Source: Haloarcula halobia
GTDB lineage: Archaea; Halobacteriota; Halobacteria; Halobacteriales; Haloarculaceae
Assembly (NCBI RefSeq): GCF_029338255.1
Contig: NZ_CP119787.1
Location: forward strand, 2,046,001-2,110,000
DNA length: 64,000 bases
Direction: 5' to 3'
This document shows positions 52,313-60,682 of this stretch, one piece after another; the first letter of the stretch is position 1; the number at the start of each line of letters is the position of its first letter. The translations under genes and the position numbers were made by a program. Below the pieces are notes generated by a model, which was not told the DNA's origin, did not search any database, and saw only the letters and a program-made list of their open reading frames with translations.

Positions 52313-52466
52313 AGAAAAATCTACATATCCATGCCTTATATCTACACCGGAACGTTCACGAGTGGCGCTTCGGCGGTCCTACCCCGGTCTCTCCGTTCTC
52401 AGCGACGGGGCCGACGTGGCGGCCGTCGGTCCGGCATCTCGTCGTGGGCGGTCGGTTCAGCCAGCC

Positions 52467-53477
52467 CTACCGCGGCGTCGCTCGGCGACCGGTGGCTACC
52501 GACACGCGGGTCCCACCGGCCTCGCTCTCGCCGACCTCGAGGGTCCACCCGTGGGCATCGGCGATGGTCGCGGCGACGAACAGGCCGTACCCCTCGCCGC
52601 CGTTCGTTGTCGCGTACCCCTGTTCGAAGACGTGGTCACGGTCGTCGGCGGGGATGCCGGGGCCGTCGTCAGCGACGGCGAAGCCGCTGTCAGTCGCCGC
52701 GACGGTGACGGTGACGTCCTCGCTGCCGTGTTCGAGCGCGTTCTCGAAGAGGCGTTCGAGGAACGTCTGCAAGCGTTCGGGGTCGGCCACGACGGTGACG
52801 TCGTCATCGGTCTCCAGGGTCGCGTCGTCGACATCGAGGGTCTGCCAGACCGTCTCGGCGACGTCGCCGACGTCGACGCGTTCCGTCTCCGTGACCGGCC
52901 GACTCACCGACCCGAGCGTCGACAGCTCCTCGAGCAGCGAGTCGATGCGGTCGACCGATCGGGTGATTGCGTCGGCGTGGACCGGGTCCATCTCCATCAG
53001 TTCCAGTCTGCCGACGACCACGTTCAGCGGGTTCTTCGCGTCGTGGGCGAGATTGCTCGCGACGTCGCTAAAGCGGTGTGCCACACCGTGGCCGTCGCCG
53101 GTCGGTGTGGCGGTCCGGGCACGGATCCGTGCGATGAGTTGTGCCATACTCCCGGGACTCCCGAGGACCGTCACGTCCGCGGCGCCGGCCGACAGCAGCG
53201 CCTCGACACGCGCTGGGTCGGTCGACTCGGTAGCGACGAACACGGGGCGGGACGGGTCGGCCTCGCGGGCCTCCTCGAGTGCAGCGAGCCCGTCGTGGGC
53301 CGGCAACGCGTCGGTGACGACCACGGCGTCGACGTCGCGGTCGGCGGCCGCCGTCGCGGGCTCCGTGGACTCGACGACCTCCACGGTCTCGGTGTCGAGG
53401 TCCAGCTCGATTGACTCAGAGTGCGTGGTGGTTTCGCCGACGACGGCCACCCGCAGTGACTCACCCGTTCGGTTCAC
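52467..53477 (-). CDS. Sensor histidine kinase with degenerate N-terminal receiver domain
   Basis: A 336-residue soluble protein. Residues 8-100 have a receiver-like fold (VAVVGETTTHSE, DAVVVTDALPAHDG, GAADVTVLG), but the acidic pair is missing and Thr occupies the phosphoacceptor position four residues before the Pro, so it is a pseudo-receiver. HisKA follows (FSDVASNLAHDAKNPLNVVVG), then HATPase with FENALEHGS, DDGPGIP and GEGYGLFVAATIA. Without a membrane or PAS input, it may act on a partner or sense through the pseudo-receiver (inference). Confidence 0.82.
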   Translation of the reverse strand: MNRTGESLRVAVVGETTTHSESIELDLDTETVEVVESTEPATAAADRDVDAVVVTDALPAHDGLAALEEAREADPSRPVFVATESTDPARVEALLSAGAADVTVLGSPGSMAQLIARIRARTATPTGDGHGVAHRFSDVASNLAHDAKNPLNVVVGRLELMEMDPVHADAITRSVDRIDSLLEELSTLGSVSRPVTETERVDVGDVAETVWQTLDVDDATLETDDDVTVVADPERLQTFLERLFENALEHGSEDVTVTVAATDSGFAVADDGPGIPADDRDHVFEQGYATTNGGEGYGLFVAATIADAHGWTLEVGESEAGGTRVSVATGRRATPR

Positions 53478-53519
53478 TGCCGACCGCTACGAAAGGGGCC
53501 CCTATGAATCCGTCGCCGC

Positions 53520-54392
53520 CTACAGCAGGTTCTCGACGTGGTCGGCGACCTCTTCGGGGGTGTCGCCGACAGGGACGCCGTTGTCCTCGAGGGCGTTGAT
53601 CTTCGACTGGGCGGTCCCGGTTCCGGACCCCGAGACGATGGCGCCGGCGTGACCCATGCGCTTGCCGGGCGGTGCCGTCCGACCGGCGATGAAGCCGGCG
53701 ACCGGCGTGTCCATGTGCTGGCCGATGAACTTCGCGGCCTGTTCCTCGTCCTCGCCGCCGATCTCGCCACACATCACGACGGCGTGCGTGTCGGGGTCGG
53801 CCTCGAACAGCTCGAGGGCGTCGATGAACCCGGTGCCGATGATTGGGTCGCCGCCGATGCCGATGGCGGTGGTCTGGCCCAGGCCGCGGTCGGTGAGGTT
53901 GTCGACGACCTGGTAGGTCAGCGTGCCCGACCGGGAGACCAAGCCGACGTTCCCCGAGGAGAAGATGTTGCCAGGGAGGATGCCCAGTTTGGCGACGCCG
54001 GGCGTGATGACGCCGGGACAGTTCGGCCCGACGAGGTGTGTGTCGGTCTCCTGCAGTTTGCGGTAGACCCGCGACATGTCCTGGGTCGGGACGCCCTCGG
54101 TGATGGCGACGACGAGGTCGACGCCCTTCGCGTCCAGCGCCTCGAAACAGGCGTCCGCGGCGAACGCGGGCGGGACGAACACGACGGAGGCGTTGGCGTC
54201 CTCCTCGCGGGCAGCCTGCTGGACCGTGTCGTAGACCGGCACGCCGGCGACCTCCTGGCCGCCGCGTCCCGGCACTGCGCCTGCGACGACGTTGGTCCCG
54301 TACTCGAGCATCTGCTCGGTGTGGAACTTCCCTTCGCCGCCGGTGATACCCTGTACGACAACGCGCGTGTTTTCGTCGACTAGAACGCTCAT
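53520..54392 (-). CDS. sucD: Succinyl-CoA synthetase (ADP-forming) alpha subunit
   Basis: A 290-residue subunit that carries the phosphohistidine. The active His is in the [16 protein letters not shown] loop; the CoA site is near the N-terminus ([18 protein letters not shown]), and a [10 protein letters not shown] block follows. It makes ATP and succinate from succinyl-CoA in the TCA cycle, or the reverse. The start overlaps the stop of sucC by 4 nt. Confidence 0.96.
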   Translation of the reverse strand: MSVLVDENTRVVVQGITGGEGKFHTEQMLEYGTNVVAGAVPGRGGQEVAGVPVYDTVQQAAREEDANASVVFVPPAFAADACFEALDAKGVDLVVAITEGVPTQDMSRVYRKLQETDTHLVGPNCPGVITPGVAKLGILPGNIFSSGNVGLVSRSGTLTYQVVDNLTDRGLGQTTAIGIGGDPIIGTGFIDALELFEADPDTHAVVMCGEIGGEDEEQAAKFIGQHMDTPVAGFIAGRTAPPGKRMGHAGAIVSGSGTGTAQSKINALEDNGVPVGDTPEEVADHVENLL

Positions 54393-55537
54393 GTGTCCAC
54401 CTCCCCGGCGTACTCGACGGCACGCTGGACGGCGTCCTCCAGCGTGTGTTCGACGGTCACCAGGTCTTCGTTCAGAATCTCCATACCTTCCTCGGCGTTC
54501 GTGCCCGCGAGCCGGACGACGACCCGCTTGGGGATCTCGTCGAACTGCTCCAGAGCCTGATTGATGCCCTGGGCCACCTCGTCACCGCGGGTGATGCCCC
54601 CGAAGATGTTGAACACGACCGAGTCGACGTTCTCGTCGGAGAACACCATGTCGAGTGCGTTCGCGATGCGGTCGGCCTTCGCGCCGCCGCCGACGTCCAG
54701 GAAGTTGGCGGGCGACCCGCCGTAGTGGTCGACGAGGTCCAGCGTCGTCATCACGAGGCCAGCCCCGTTGCCGATGATGCCGACGTTGCCCGAGAGGCGG
54801 ACGTAGTCGAAGCCGTACTCGTCGGCCTTCTGCTCGAGCTCGTCGCCGTCGGCTGCCTCCTCGCCCATCTCGGCGAGCTCGGGCTGGCGGAACAGCGCGT
54901 CGTCGTCGATGTTCATCACCGCGTCGGCGGCGATGACCTCGTCGTCGCTCGTGATCATCAGCGGGTTGACCTCGACGTCGCTGCCGTCGCGGTCGTCCCA
55001 GAGCTGGTAGAGCGTGCGCAGGACGCCTGCGACGTCGTTGGCCAGGTCGCGGTCGACGCCGGCGTCGTAGACGACCTTCCGGGCCTGGAAGGGGTGCATG
55101 CCGAACGCGGGGTCGACGTGCTCGCGCGCGATGGCGTCGGGGTCCTCCTCGGCGACCTCCTCGATGTTGACGCCGCCCTTCGTCGAGACCATCGCGACGG
55201 GCTTGCCAGCGCCCCGGTCCATAGTCACGCCGACGTACAGCTCGTTGACGAAGTCGACGGCCTCCTCGACGAGCACGGTCCTGACGTGATAGCCCTTGAG
55301 GTCCATCCCGATGATGTTCTCGGCGGCCTCGCGGGCCTCATCGGCGTTCTCGACGAGTTCGATGCCGCCGGCCTTCCCGCGCCCACCGACGTGCACCTGT
55401 GCCTTGATAGCGACCGGATAGCCGATTTCCTCGGCCGCGTCGACGGCCTCCTCCACTGTCTCGGCCAGCCTCGATGCGGGTGTGGGGACGCCCGCGTCGG
55501 CGAAGACTCGTTTCGCCTGATATTCGTGCAATCGCAT
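54389..55537 (-). CDS. sucC: Succinyl-CoA synthetase (ADP-forming) beta subunit
   Basis: A 382-residue ATP-grasp subunit. The N-terminal [37 protein letters not shown] (metal site) and [12 protein letters not shown] and FGGITRGD blocks are all typical. It pairs with SucD (ATGA overlap). A TATA-like GATTTAAACC lies 26-35 nt before the ATG, predicting a leaderless or nearly leaderless operon transcript. Confidence 0.96.
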   Translation of the reverse strand: MRLHEYQAKRVFADAGVPTPASRLAETVEEAVDAAEEIGYPVAIKAQVHVGGRGKAGGIELVENADEAREAAENIIGMDLKGYHVRTVLVEEAVDFVNELYVGVTMDRGAGKPVAMVSTKGGVNIEEVAEEDPDAIAREHVDPAFGMHPFQARKVVYDAGVDRDLANDVAGVLRTLYQLWDDRDGSDVEVNPLMITSDDEVIAADAVMNIDDDALFRQPELAEMGEEAADGDELEQKADEYGFDYVRLSGNVGIIGNGAGLVMTTLDLVDHYGGSPANFLDVGGGAKADRIANALDMVFSDENVDSVVFNIFGGITRGDEVAQGINQALEQFDEIPKRVVVRLAGTNAEEGMEILNEDLVTVEHTLEDAVQRAVEYAGEVDT

Positions 55538-55562
55538 GTCATGCGGAAAGGGGAGTGGGGAC

Positions 55563-55572
55563 GGTTTAAATC
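55563..55572 (-). promoter_or_regulatory. TATA box of sucCD
   Basis: GGATTTAAAC on the minus strand, 26-35 nt before the sucC ATG; the surrounding sequence is nearly palindromic (ACGG...CCGT). Confidence 0.5.
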
Positions 55573-55678
55573 CGTCTGTACACGACGGAGCGGCCGGTAC
55601 CGGGCCAACAGTATCGCCGGTCGACCCGGTACCGTGCTCCCGGCCGTGTATTTCGGGGTGCAGCGGCCGTCATAGCGC

Positions 55679-56107
55679 CTATCGCACGACGGTGACCGGG
55701 ACCGGCGACTGCCGCATCACCTGTTCGGCGACGCTACCGAGGACGAGTCGCGAGACACCGGTCCGCCCGTGACTCCCCATCACGACGTGGTCGACGTCGT
55801 GTTCGTCGGCGTACGACAGTATCTCGCGGGCAGGCCGGCCGGTCACGGTGGCGGTCGTCACCGTACTGTCGTGGTCGGCTGCCAACGCCTCCGCGTCGGC
55901 ATGGAGTGTCGCTGCGTGGGCCTCCATCTCCTCGACCCACGAACTGGCAGTGGGGAGCCCCTCCGTCTCCGCGTCGTAGACCGCGAGCATCGGGTCGACG
56001 ACGTAGAGGACGTGTATCCCGGCGTCGGGGTGGTGAGTGAGGACCCGTTCGAGCGCGCGCTTCGAGAGCGGGGACCCCTCGTAGGGGACCAGAATCAGTT
56101 CGTCCAT
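55679..56107 (-). CDS. Universal stress protein (UspA) family
   Basis: A 142-residue UspA-fold protein: ILVPYEGSPLSKRALERVL at the N-terminus and the nucleotide loop GSHGRTGVSRLVLGSVAEQVMRQSPVPVTVV with the G-x2-G-x9-G(S/T) pattern, so it probably binds ATP. General stress role. The ATG at 56107 is preferred over an upstream start at 56176. Confidence 0.9.
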   Translation of the reverse strand: MDELILVPYEGSPLSKRALERVLTHHPDAGIHVLYVVDPMLAVYDAETEGLPTASSWVEEMEAHAATLHADAEALAADHDSTVTTATVTGRPAREILSYADEHDVDHVVMGSHGRTGVSRLVLGSVAEQVMRQSPVPVTVVR

Positions 56108-56166
56108 GTGACATCTTAGCGGGGACGGGTCGAAAACCTTCCTCCGCGCTCGAGTGCACAACGTAA

Positions 56167-56894
56167 TTGTCGGCAACCAGTCTAGCGGGACACACGATCG
56201 AACGGCTCCTCCGCGACGAGGTGCAATCGTCCGGCCGGTACCTCGCAGAGGTCATCTACGGCGCCAACGACAGCATCGTCACGACGTTCGCCGTCGTCTC
56301 GGGTGTCGCCGGCGCCGCGCTGAACCCCGCCATCGTCCTCGTTCTCGGGGCCGCGAACCTCTTTGCCGACGGGTTCTCGATGGGCATGAGCAACTACCTC
56401 AGCCGCCGGTCCGAACTCGAGTACGGGGAGTCGGTGGGGCCGACTCGCCGGACAGCCCACCGGCGGACCTCGACGGCGGGAAGTCCCCCAGGCGGACTGC
56501 GCTGATCACGTTCGCAGCGTTCGTCGTCGCCGGGTGGGAACCGCTCGTGCCGTACATCCTCGCCGCCACGCCTGCCTTCCCGCTTTCCATCGGCTTCACC
56601 GGCGTCGCCTTCTTCCTCGTCGGAGCGAGTCGGAGTCTGGTGACCCGGCGCGCCTGGTACGTCAACGGCGTCGAGATGTTCGTCGTCGGGATGCTCGCCG
56701 CGGCCGTCGCGTTCACCGTCGGGCGACTGCTCGGCGGCCTGGCCCGACGGAACTCAGGCCGATTCCACGGACCCCTCGCCGCGACCACCGAGACGGGCCC
56801 GCCCACGCTGGACGAGTGCGCCGGCGACGAAGAGACAGAGGTGCAACACGGCCCCCAGCGCCACGGCGCCCGCCACGCTCGCGACGACCAGTAA
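56167..56894 (+). pseudogene. VIT1/CCC1-family transporter remnant (no ATG, frameshifted)
   Basis: The first frame covers the family N-terminus (RYLAEVIYGANDSIVTTFAVVSGVAGAALNPAIVLVLGAANLFADGFSMGMSNYLSRRSELEYG), then runs out of frame at 56505. The second frame covers GKSPRRTALITFAAFVVAGWEPLVPYIL onward with three more membrane segments to about 56745. The two join near 56430-56460 if one base is restored, close to the GGGG run. In the first frame there is a stop at 56164-56166 followed only by TTG, so a normal start is missing as well. VIT1/CCC1 proteins carry Fe2+/Mn2+ into stores or out of the cytoplasm. The end overlaps the antisense gene at 56754. Confidence 0.72.
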
Positions 56895-57041
56895 CGCGGC
56901 CGCGCCCTCGAACAGCGCGACACCGAGGACGAGCGCCCCCGCCAGGCCGCCGTTCCGGAGCGCACAGCGCAGTTCCGACGCCACCAGGTCCCGGAACGGC
57001 GTCTCGGTCACCCCGTCCCCGGTCAACCGATCGTAGCACAT
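56754..57041 (-). CDS. Small two-pass membrane protein, uncharacterised
   Basis: A 95-residue protein, MCYDRLTGDGVTETPFRDLVASELRCALRNGG..., with two membrane helices (LAGALVLGVALFEGAAALLVV and AGAVALGAVLHLCLFVAGALV). The last 140 nt overlap the 3' tail of the VIT1 remnant on the opposite strand, so one of the two ends has probably drifted. Divergent from the sirtuin gene across 89 nt. Confidence 0.5.
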   Translation of the reverse strand: MCYDRLTGDGVTETPFRDLVASELRCALRNGGLAGALVLGVALFEGAAALLVVASVAGAVALGAVLHLCLFVAGALVQRGRARLGGRGEGSVESA

Positions 57042-57130
57042 GCCCGTCGCTGGGGCCGCGATCTGTATAAAACGTCGGACAGAGTCGTCGTACCGACGAC
57101 GCTTTTTGCCTCGCTGTCGTACGCCCGGGC

Positions 57131-57886
57131 GTGACCGGGGACGACGTATTCGACGACGTGGCCAGTACCATACGGACCGCCGACTCGACGGTCGCGCTGA
57201 CCGGCGCGGGCGTCTCGACGGCGTCGGGCATCCCATCGTTCCGCGGCGAGGACGGGGTCTGGGACGAGTTCGACCCGATGTCCTTCCACCGCCGGCGGTT
57301 CGACGCCGACCCGACGGGGTTCTGGCGGGACAGACTGGACCTCCGCCGAGCGATCTACGCCGACCTCGACCCGGCCCCCAACGCGGCCCACGAGGCGCTC
57401 GTCGACCTCGAGTCAGACGGGCGACTCGAGGCCGTGGTTACGCAGAACGTCGACGGCCTCCACCACGCCGCCGGGACCGACCGGGTCGTCGAACTCCACG
57501 GCACGCACCGGCGTGTCCGGTGTGACGACTGTGGCGACCGGCTGCCAGCCGACGAGGTGTTCGACCGGGCCGCAGACGGTGAATTACCGCCACGGTGTGC
57601 CTGTGGCGGCGTCTACCGCCCCGACGTGGTCCTGTTCGGGGAGTCCCTGCCCGACGAGGCGATGGACGCCGCCCAGCGCCTCGCCCGGGAGAGCGACGTG
57701 TTCCTGGCACTCGGGTCCTCGCTCTCGGTGCGGCCCGCGTCGCTGCTCCCCCGGATTGCCACGCGGGCGGGGAGCACGCTCGTCGTCGTCAACCTCGACC
57801 CCACGCCCAGAGACGACGAGGCGACCCTCGTCGTCCGCGATGACGTCACGACCGTCCTGCCGGCCGTCGTCAGGCGTCTCCGGTAA
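57131..57886 (+). CDS. Sir2 family NAD-dependent protein deacylase (sirtuin)
   Basis: A 251-residue sirtuin. Motifs in order: GAGVSTASGIPSFRG, TQNVDGLHHAAG, ELHG (catalytic His), a four-Cys zinc site (CDDCG and CACGG), ALGSSLSVRPASLL and VVVNLDPTP. It removes acetyl or longer acyl groups from Lys using NAD+, for example on chromatin or metabolic proteins. The start is GTG at 57131; no ATG exists upstream in frame. The stop abuts the stop of the convergent gene. Confidence 0.93.
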   Translation: MTGDDVFDDVASTIRTADSTVALTGAGVSTASGIPSFRGEDGVWDEFDPMSFHRRRFDADPTGFWRDRLDLRRAIYADLDPAPNAAHEALVDLESDGRLEAVVTQNVDGLHHAAGTDRVVELHGTHRRVRCDDCGDRLPADEVFDRAADGELPPRCACGGVYRPDVVLFGESLPDEAMDAAQRLARESDVFLALGSSLSVRPASLLPRIATRAGSTLVVVNLDPTPRDDEATLVVRDDVTTVLPAVVRRLR

Positions 57887-58312
57887 TCACAGCTGGACGC
57901 CGCCGGGGATCAGGCTCTGACTGCGAAGCAGGCTCCCGTCGTGGTCGTAGACGAGCAGCGTCCGCTTCTCGTAGACGAGCGACTTCCCGTCGCTGTCGGT
58001 CAGGCGGACCTCGTACGTTCCGTCCTCACGGTCCTCCGCGGCGCCGACGAGGGCCAGTATCGCCTCCGTCGGTGCGCCGGCCTCGAGGATGTACTCCCCT
58101 GTCAGCCGCGTCGACAGCGAGACGACGCCGTCCTCGTCGCCCGGCTGGCGACGTAGCGTGACGTCTATCTCGTCGGCGTCGAGTGTCCCGGTGTCTGTAC
58201 TGAAGCGCTCGCGCAATCCCCCCGTCGGGCCGCTGTAGTCGATGCGTATCGTCGGTGTCCCCCCGTCGGTCGGGTCTGGCTCTACGTCGACGGTGAAGTA
58301 GTCGCGCCTCAT
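57887..58312 (-). CDS. Uncharacterised haloarchaeal protein (about 141 aa)
   Basis: A 141-residue protein beginning MRRDYFTVDVEPDPTDGGTPTIRIDYSGPTGGLRERF..., mainly beta-rich, with VSLSTRLTGEYILEAG and a terminal YEKRTLLVYDHDGSLLRSQSLIPGG. No Cys, His cluster or membrane segment. It resembles haloarchaeal DUF5793-type proteins (from memory). The ATG at 58312 is used; the longer upstream frame is unconserved. Confidence 0.6.
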   Translation of the reverse strand: MRRDYFTVDVEPDPTDGGTPTIRIDYSGPTGGLRERFSTDTGTLDADEIDVTLRRQPGDEDGVVSLSTRLTGEYILEAGAPTEAILALVGAAEDREDGTYEVRLTDSDGKSLVYEKRTLLVYDHDGSLLRSQSLIPGGVQL

Positions 58313-58437
58313 TCGGTTACGCTTCGCTAGGTGTCGCGATGCAATGAACGTAACGGCGGCGGGGTCACGGGGCCCCGTCGAACCGGTCGGCCGGTATCGG
58401 TAGCTTTTCCCTGGCACCCCATCCTTCTGGAGACGTC

Positions 58438-58938
58438 ATGGCCTGGGTCAAATCCGAGTACGCCGGCGAGATGGCCGTCCTCTCGACGTGGCTGGTCGCG
58501 CTGGCGCCGTGGTCCGTCTCCGTCTTCCAGGTGTCGGACCTCACCGTCGTCGCCCTGCGCTTTCTCCCCTTCCGACTGCAGTTCATCTTCGGGGCGACCA
58601 TCGAGAACGAGCGGCCCTTCCTGTGGGCCTGGGAAGTGGCGCGGTTCCAGACGTCGCCCGAACTCACGCTCGCCGGGACGCTCGGGTTCGCCGCGCTGGT
58701 CCTGTTTGCTCTGCCGTTGACGCTGAGCGTCTACTACTACTTCGAGGAGGAACGGGTCGGCGACCTGCTCCCGCTGGACCCGGTGCGCCTGTTCGGCGGT
58801 CTGCTGGGTCTGGTGGCGCTCGCGACGGTGGCGGCCACGGCGCTTTTCGTCCGGTTCTTCCCCGGCGTCACCCTCCCGGTCGGTGCTGCGCTCTCCGCCC
58901 TGTTTGCCTATCTCCTGTTGACGATAGACCGCACCTGA
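58438..58938 (+). CDS. Uncharacterised membrane protein (4-5 helices)
   Basis: A 166-residue protein with helices at about 13-35, 60-75, 84-105, 115-135 and 140-160, and a loop motif YYYFEEERVGDLLPLDPVRLFGG. It starts MAWVKSEYAGEM. It lies upstream of the pilus operon in the same direction with 123 nt between, including the pilus promoter, so it is probably independent. No family assigned. Confidence 0.6.
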   Translation: MAWVKSEYAGEMAVLSTWLVALAPWSVSVFQVSDLTVVALRFLPFRLQFIFGATIENERPFLWAWEVARFQTSPELTLAGTLGFAALVLFALPLTLSVYYYFEEERVGDLLPLDPVRLFGGLLGLVALATVAATALFVRFFPGVTLPVGAALSALFAYLLLTIDRT

Positions 58939-58987
58939 GTCGTCCGTTCGCTCGACGGTACCATACTCTCTCGTGATAATTCGGAGA

Positions 58988-58998
58988 GCGAATTTAAG
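58988..58998 (+). promoter_or_regulatory. TATA box of the pilus operon
   Basis: GCGAATTTAAG with TTTAAG core lies about 64-74 nt before the ATG at 59062, predicting a leader of about 40 nt. Confidence 0.45.
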
Positions 58999-59061
58999 TA
59001 GGAGGCCGAACAAGGCACGACAGACCGTAGCCTACGCCGCGATCACCGGTCGTTTCCGCAG

Positions 59062-60681
59062 ATGTCCAATCCCGAGACACCAGATCCAGGTGACGTCGTC
59101 AAGGACCCCATCGGCCACATCCAGTCGTGGCTCTCGCGGACGGCGACCATGCTCAGTGGCGGGGCCATCCCCGAGTCGAACTACGACCCGGGCCGTCACG
59201 GCGCGCTGGTCGCCTTCGACGGCCTGGCGGGCCAGGAAGAACTCGACCGCTACTGGCTCAACGCACCCTTTGCCTTCGTCTCGATCAACCACGACCCCGA
59301 CCGTGACGAGAACCGGTACCACGTGGTCGAACCCTCGCTGACCGACATCGAGGCGGAACTGCTGGACCGACTGTACGAGGACATCCGCGGGCCGCTCATC
59401 TACCGGGACTCGGTGGACCGCGACCCCGAGACGGCGCTCCGCGAGGAGCTCCGCGTTCGCCTCGAGGAGTACGGCGTGGTCATCGAACCGGAGACCTTCT
59501 ACCGCCTCTATTACTACCTCTACCGCTCGTTTCTCGGCTATGGCTACATCGACCCCCTGATGCACGACCCGGCCATCGAGGACATCTCCTGTGACGGTGC
59601 AGGCCTGCCCATCTTCGTCTACCACGACGAGTACACCGACGTCGAGACGAACATCACCTACGAGTCGGAGGAACTCGAGGAGTTCGTCATCCAGCTGGCC
59701 CAGCGCTCCGGCCGGCACGTCTCCGTGTCCGACCCCGTCGTCTCGACGACGCTGCCCGACGGGTCCCGCATCGAACTCGCGCTCGGCCAGGAAGTGACCC
59801 CGCGAGGCAGCGCCTTCACCATCCGGAAGTACGCGGACGAACCGTTCACACCCATCGACCTGCTGGAGTACGGCACCTTCTCCGTCGAGATGCTGGCGTA
59901 CCTCTGGCTGGCGATCGAGTCGAACAAGTCGCTCATCTTCGCCGGCGGGACCGCCGCCGGCAAGACGACGTCGATGAACGCCGTCTCGATGTTCATCCCG
60001 CCCCGGTCGAAGGTGCTGACCATCGAGGACACCCGCGAGCTCTCGCTGTACCACGACAACTGGCTCTCGTCGGTGACCCGGGAGCGATTGGACGACTCGG
60101 ACATCACGATGTACGACCTCCTGCGCTCGGCGCTCAGACACCGCCCGGAGTACATCGTCGTCGGGGAGGTCCGCGGCCAGGAGGCCATCACGCTGTTCCA
60201 GGCGATGAACACCGGCCACACGACGTTCTCGACGCTCCACGCCGACTCGGTCCAGACGGTCATCAACCGCCTGGAGAACGAACCCATCAACGTGCCACGA
60301 CCGATGGTCCAGTCGCTCGACATCCTCTGTGTCCAGGTGCTCGCCCGGTCGGGCGATGAGCGCGTCCGGCGGGCCAAGACCATCGCCGAGATAGAGGGCA
60401 TCGACCAGCGGACGGGCGAACTGGACTACTCGAACACCTACGCCTGGCAGTCGACCGGCGACGAGTTCAGTCGGTCGAACAGCGAGCTGCTCGACGAGAT
60501 CCGCTCGGAACGGGGCTGGAGCCAGTCGGAGTTGCTCACGGAGCTGCAGAACCGCCGACGGTTCCTCGAGTACCTCCGCCGGGAGGGCATCTCCGACTAC
60601 CGCCGGTTCACTGCGATGGTCAACAAGTACTACGCCGACGCCGAACAGGTCATGAAACGAATCGACGACGAGTCCCTCTGA
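59062..60681 (+). CDS. Type IV pilus assembly ATPase (PilB/ArlI-like)
   Basis: A 539-residue type II/IV secretion ATPase. Walker A is GGTAAGKTTSMNAVS, an Asp-box-like VLTIEDTREL and Walker B-like HRPEYIVVGEVRGQEAITLF follow, and GHTTFSTLHADS is the His box. N-terminal parts (to about 200) are the pilus-specific domain. It powers assembly of adhesive type IV pili (PilB3-like in Haloferax) in the cytoplasm. One base separates it from the platform protein gene (60683), so they are one operon. No prepilin gene is visible in the window. Confidence 0.92.
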   Translation: MSNPETPDPGDVVKDPIGHIQSWLSRTATMLSGGAIPESNYDPGRHGALVAFDGLAGQEELDRYWLNAPFAFVSINHDPDRDENRYHVVEPSLTDIEAELLDRLYEDIRGPLIYRDSVDRDPETALREELRVRLEEYGVVIEPETFYRLYYYLYRSFLGYGYIDPLMHDPAIEDISCDGAGLPIFVYHDEYTDVETNITYESEELEEFVIQLAQRSGRHVSVSDPVVSTTLPDGSRIELALGQEVTPRGSAFTIRKYADEPFTPIDLLEYGTFSVEMLAYLWLAIESNKSLIFAGGTAAGKTTSMNAVSMFIPPRSKVLTIEDTRELSLYHDNWLSSVTRERLDDSDITMYDLLRSALRHRPEYIVVGEVRGQEAITLFQAMNTGHTTFSTLHADSVQTVINRLENEPINVPRPMVQSLDILCVQVLARSGDERVRRAKTIAEIEGIDQRTGELDYSNTYAWQSTGDEFSRSNSELLDEIRSERGWSQSELLTELQNRRRFLEYLRREGISDYRRFTAMVNKYYADAEQVMKRIDDESL

Positions 60682-60682
60682 G

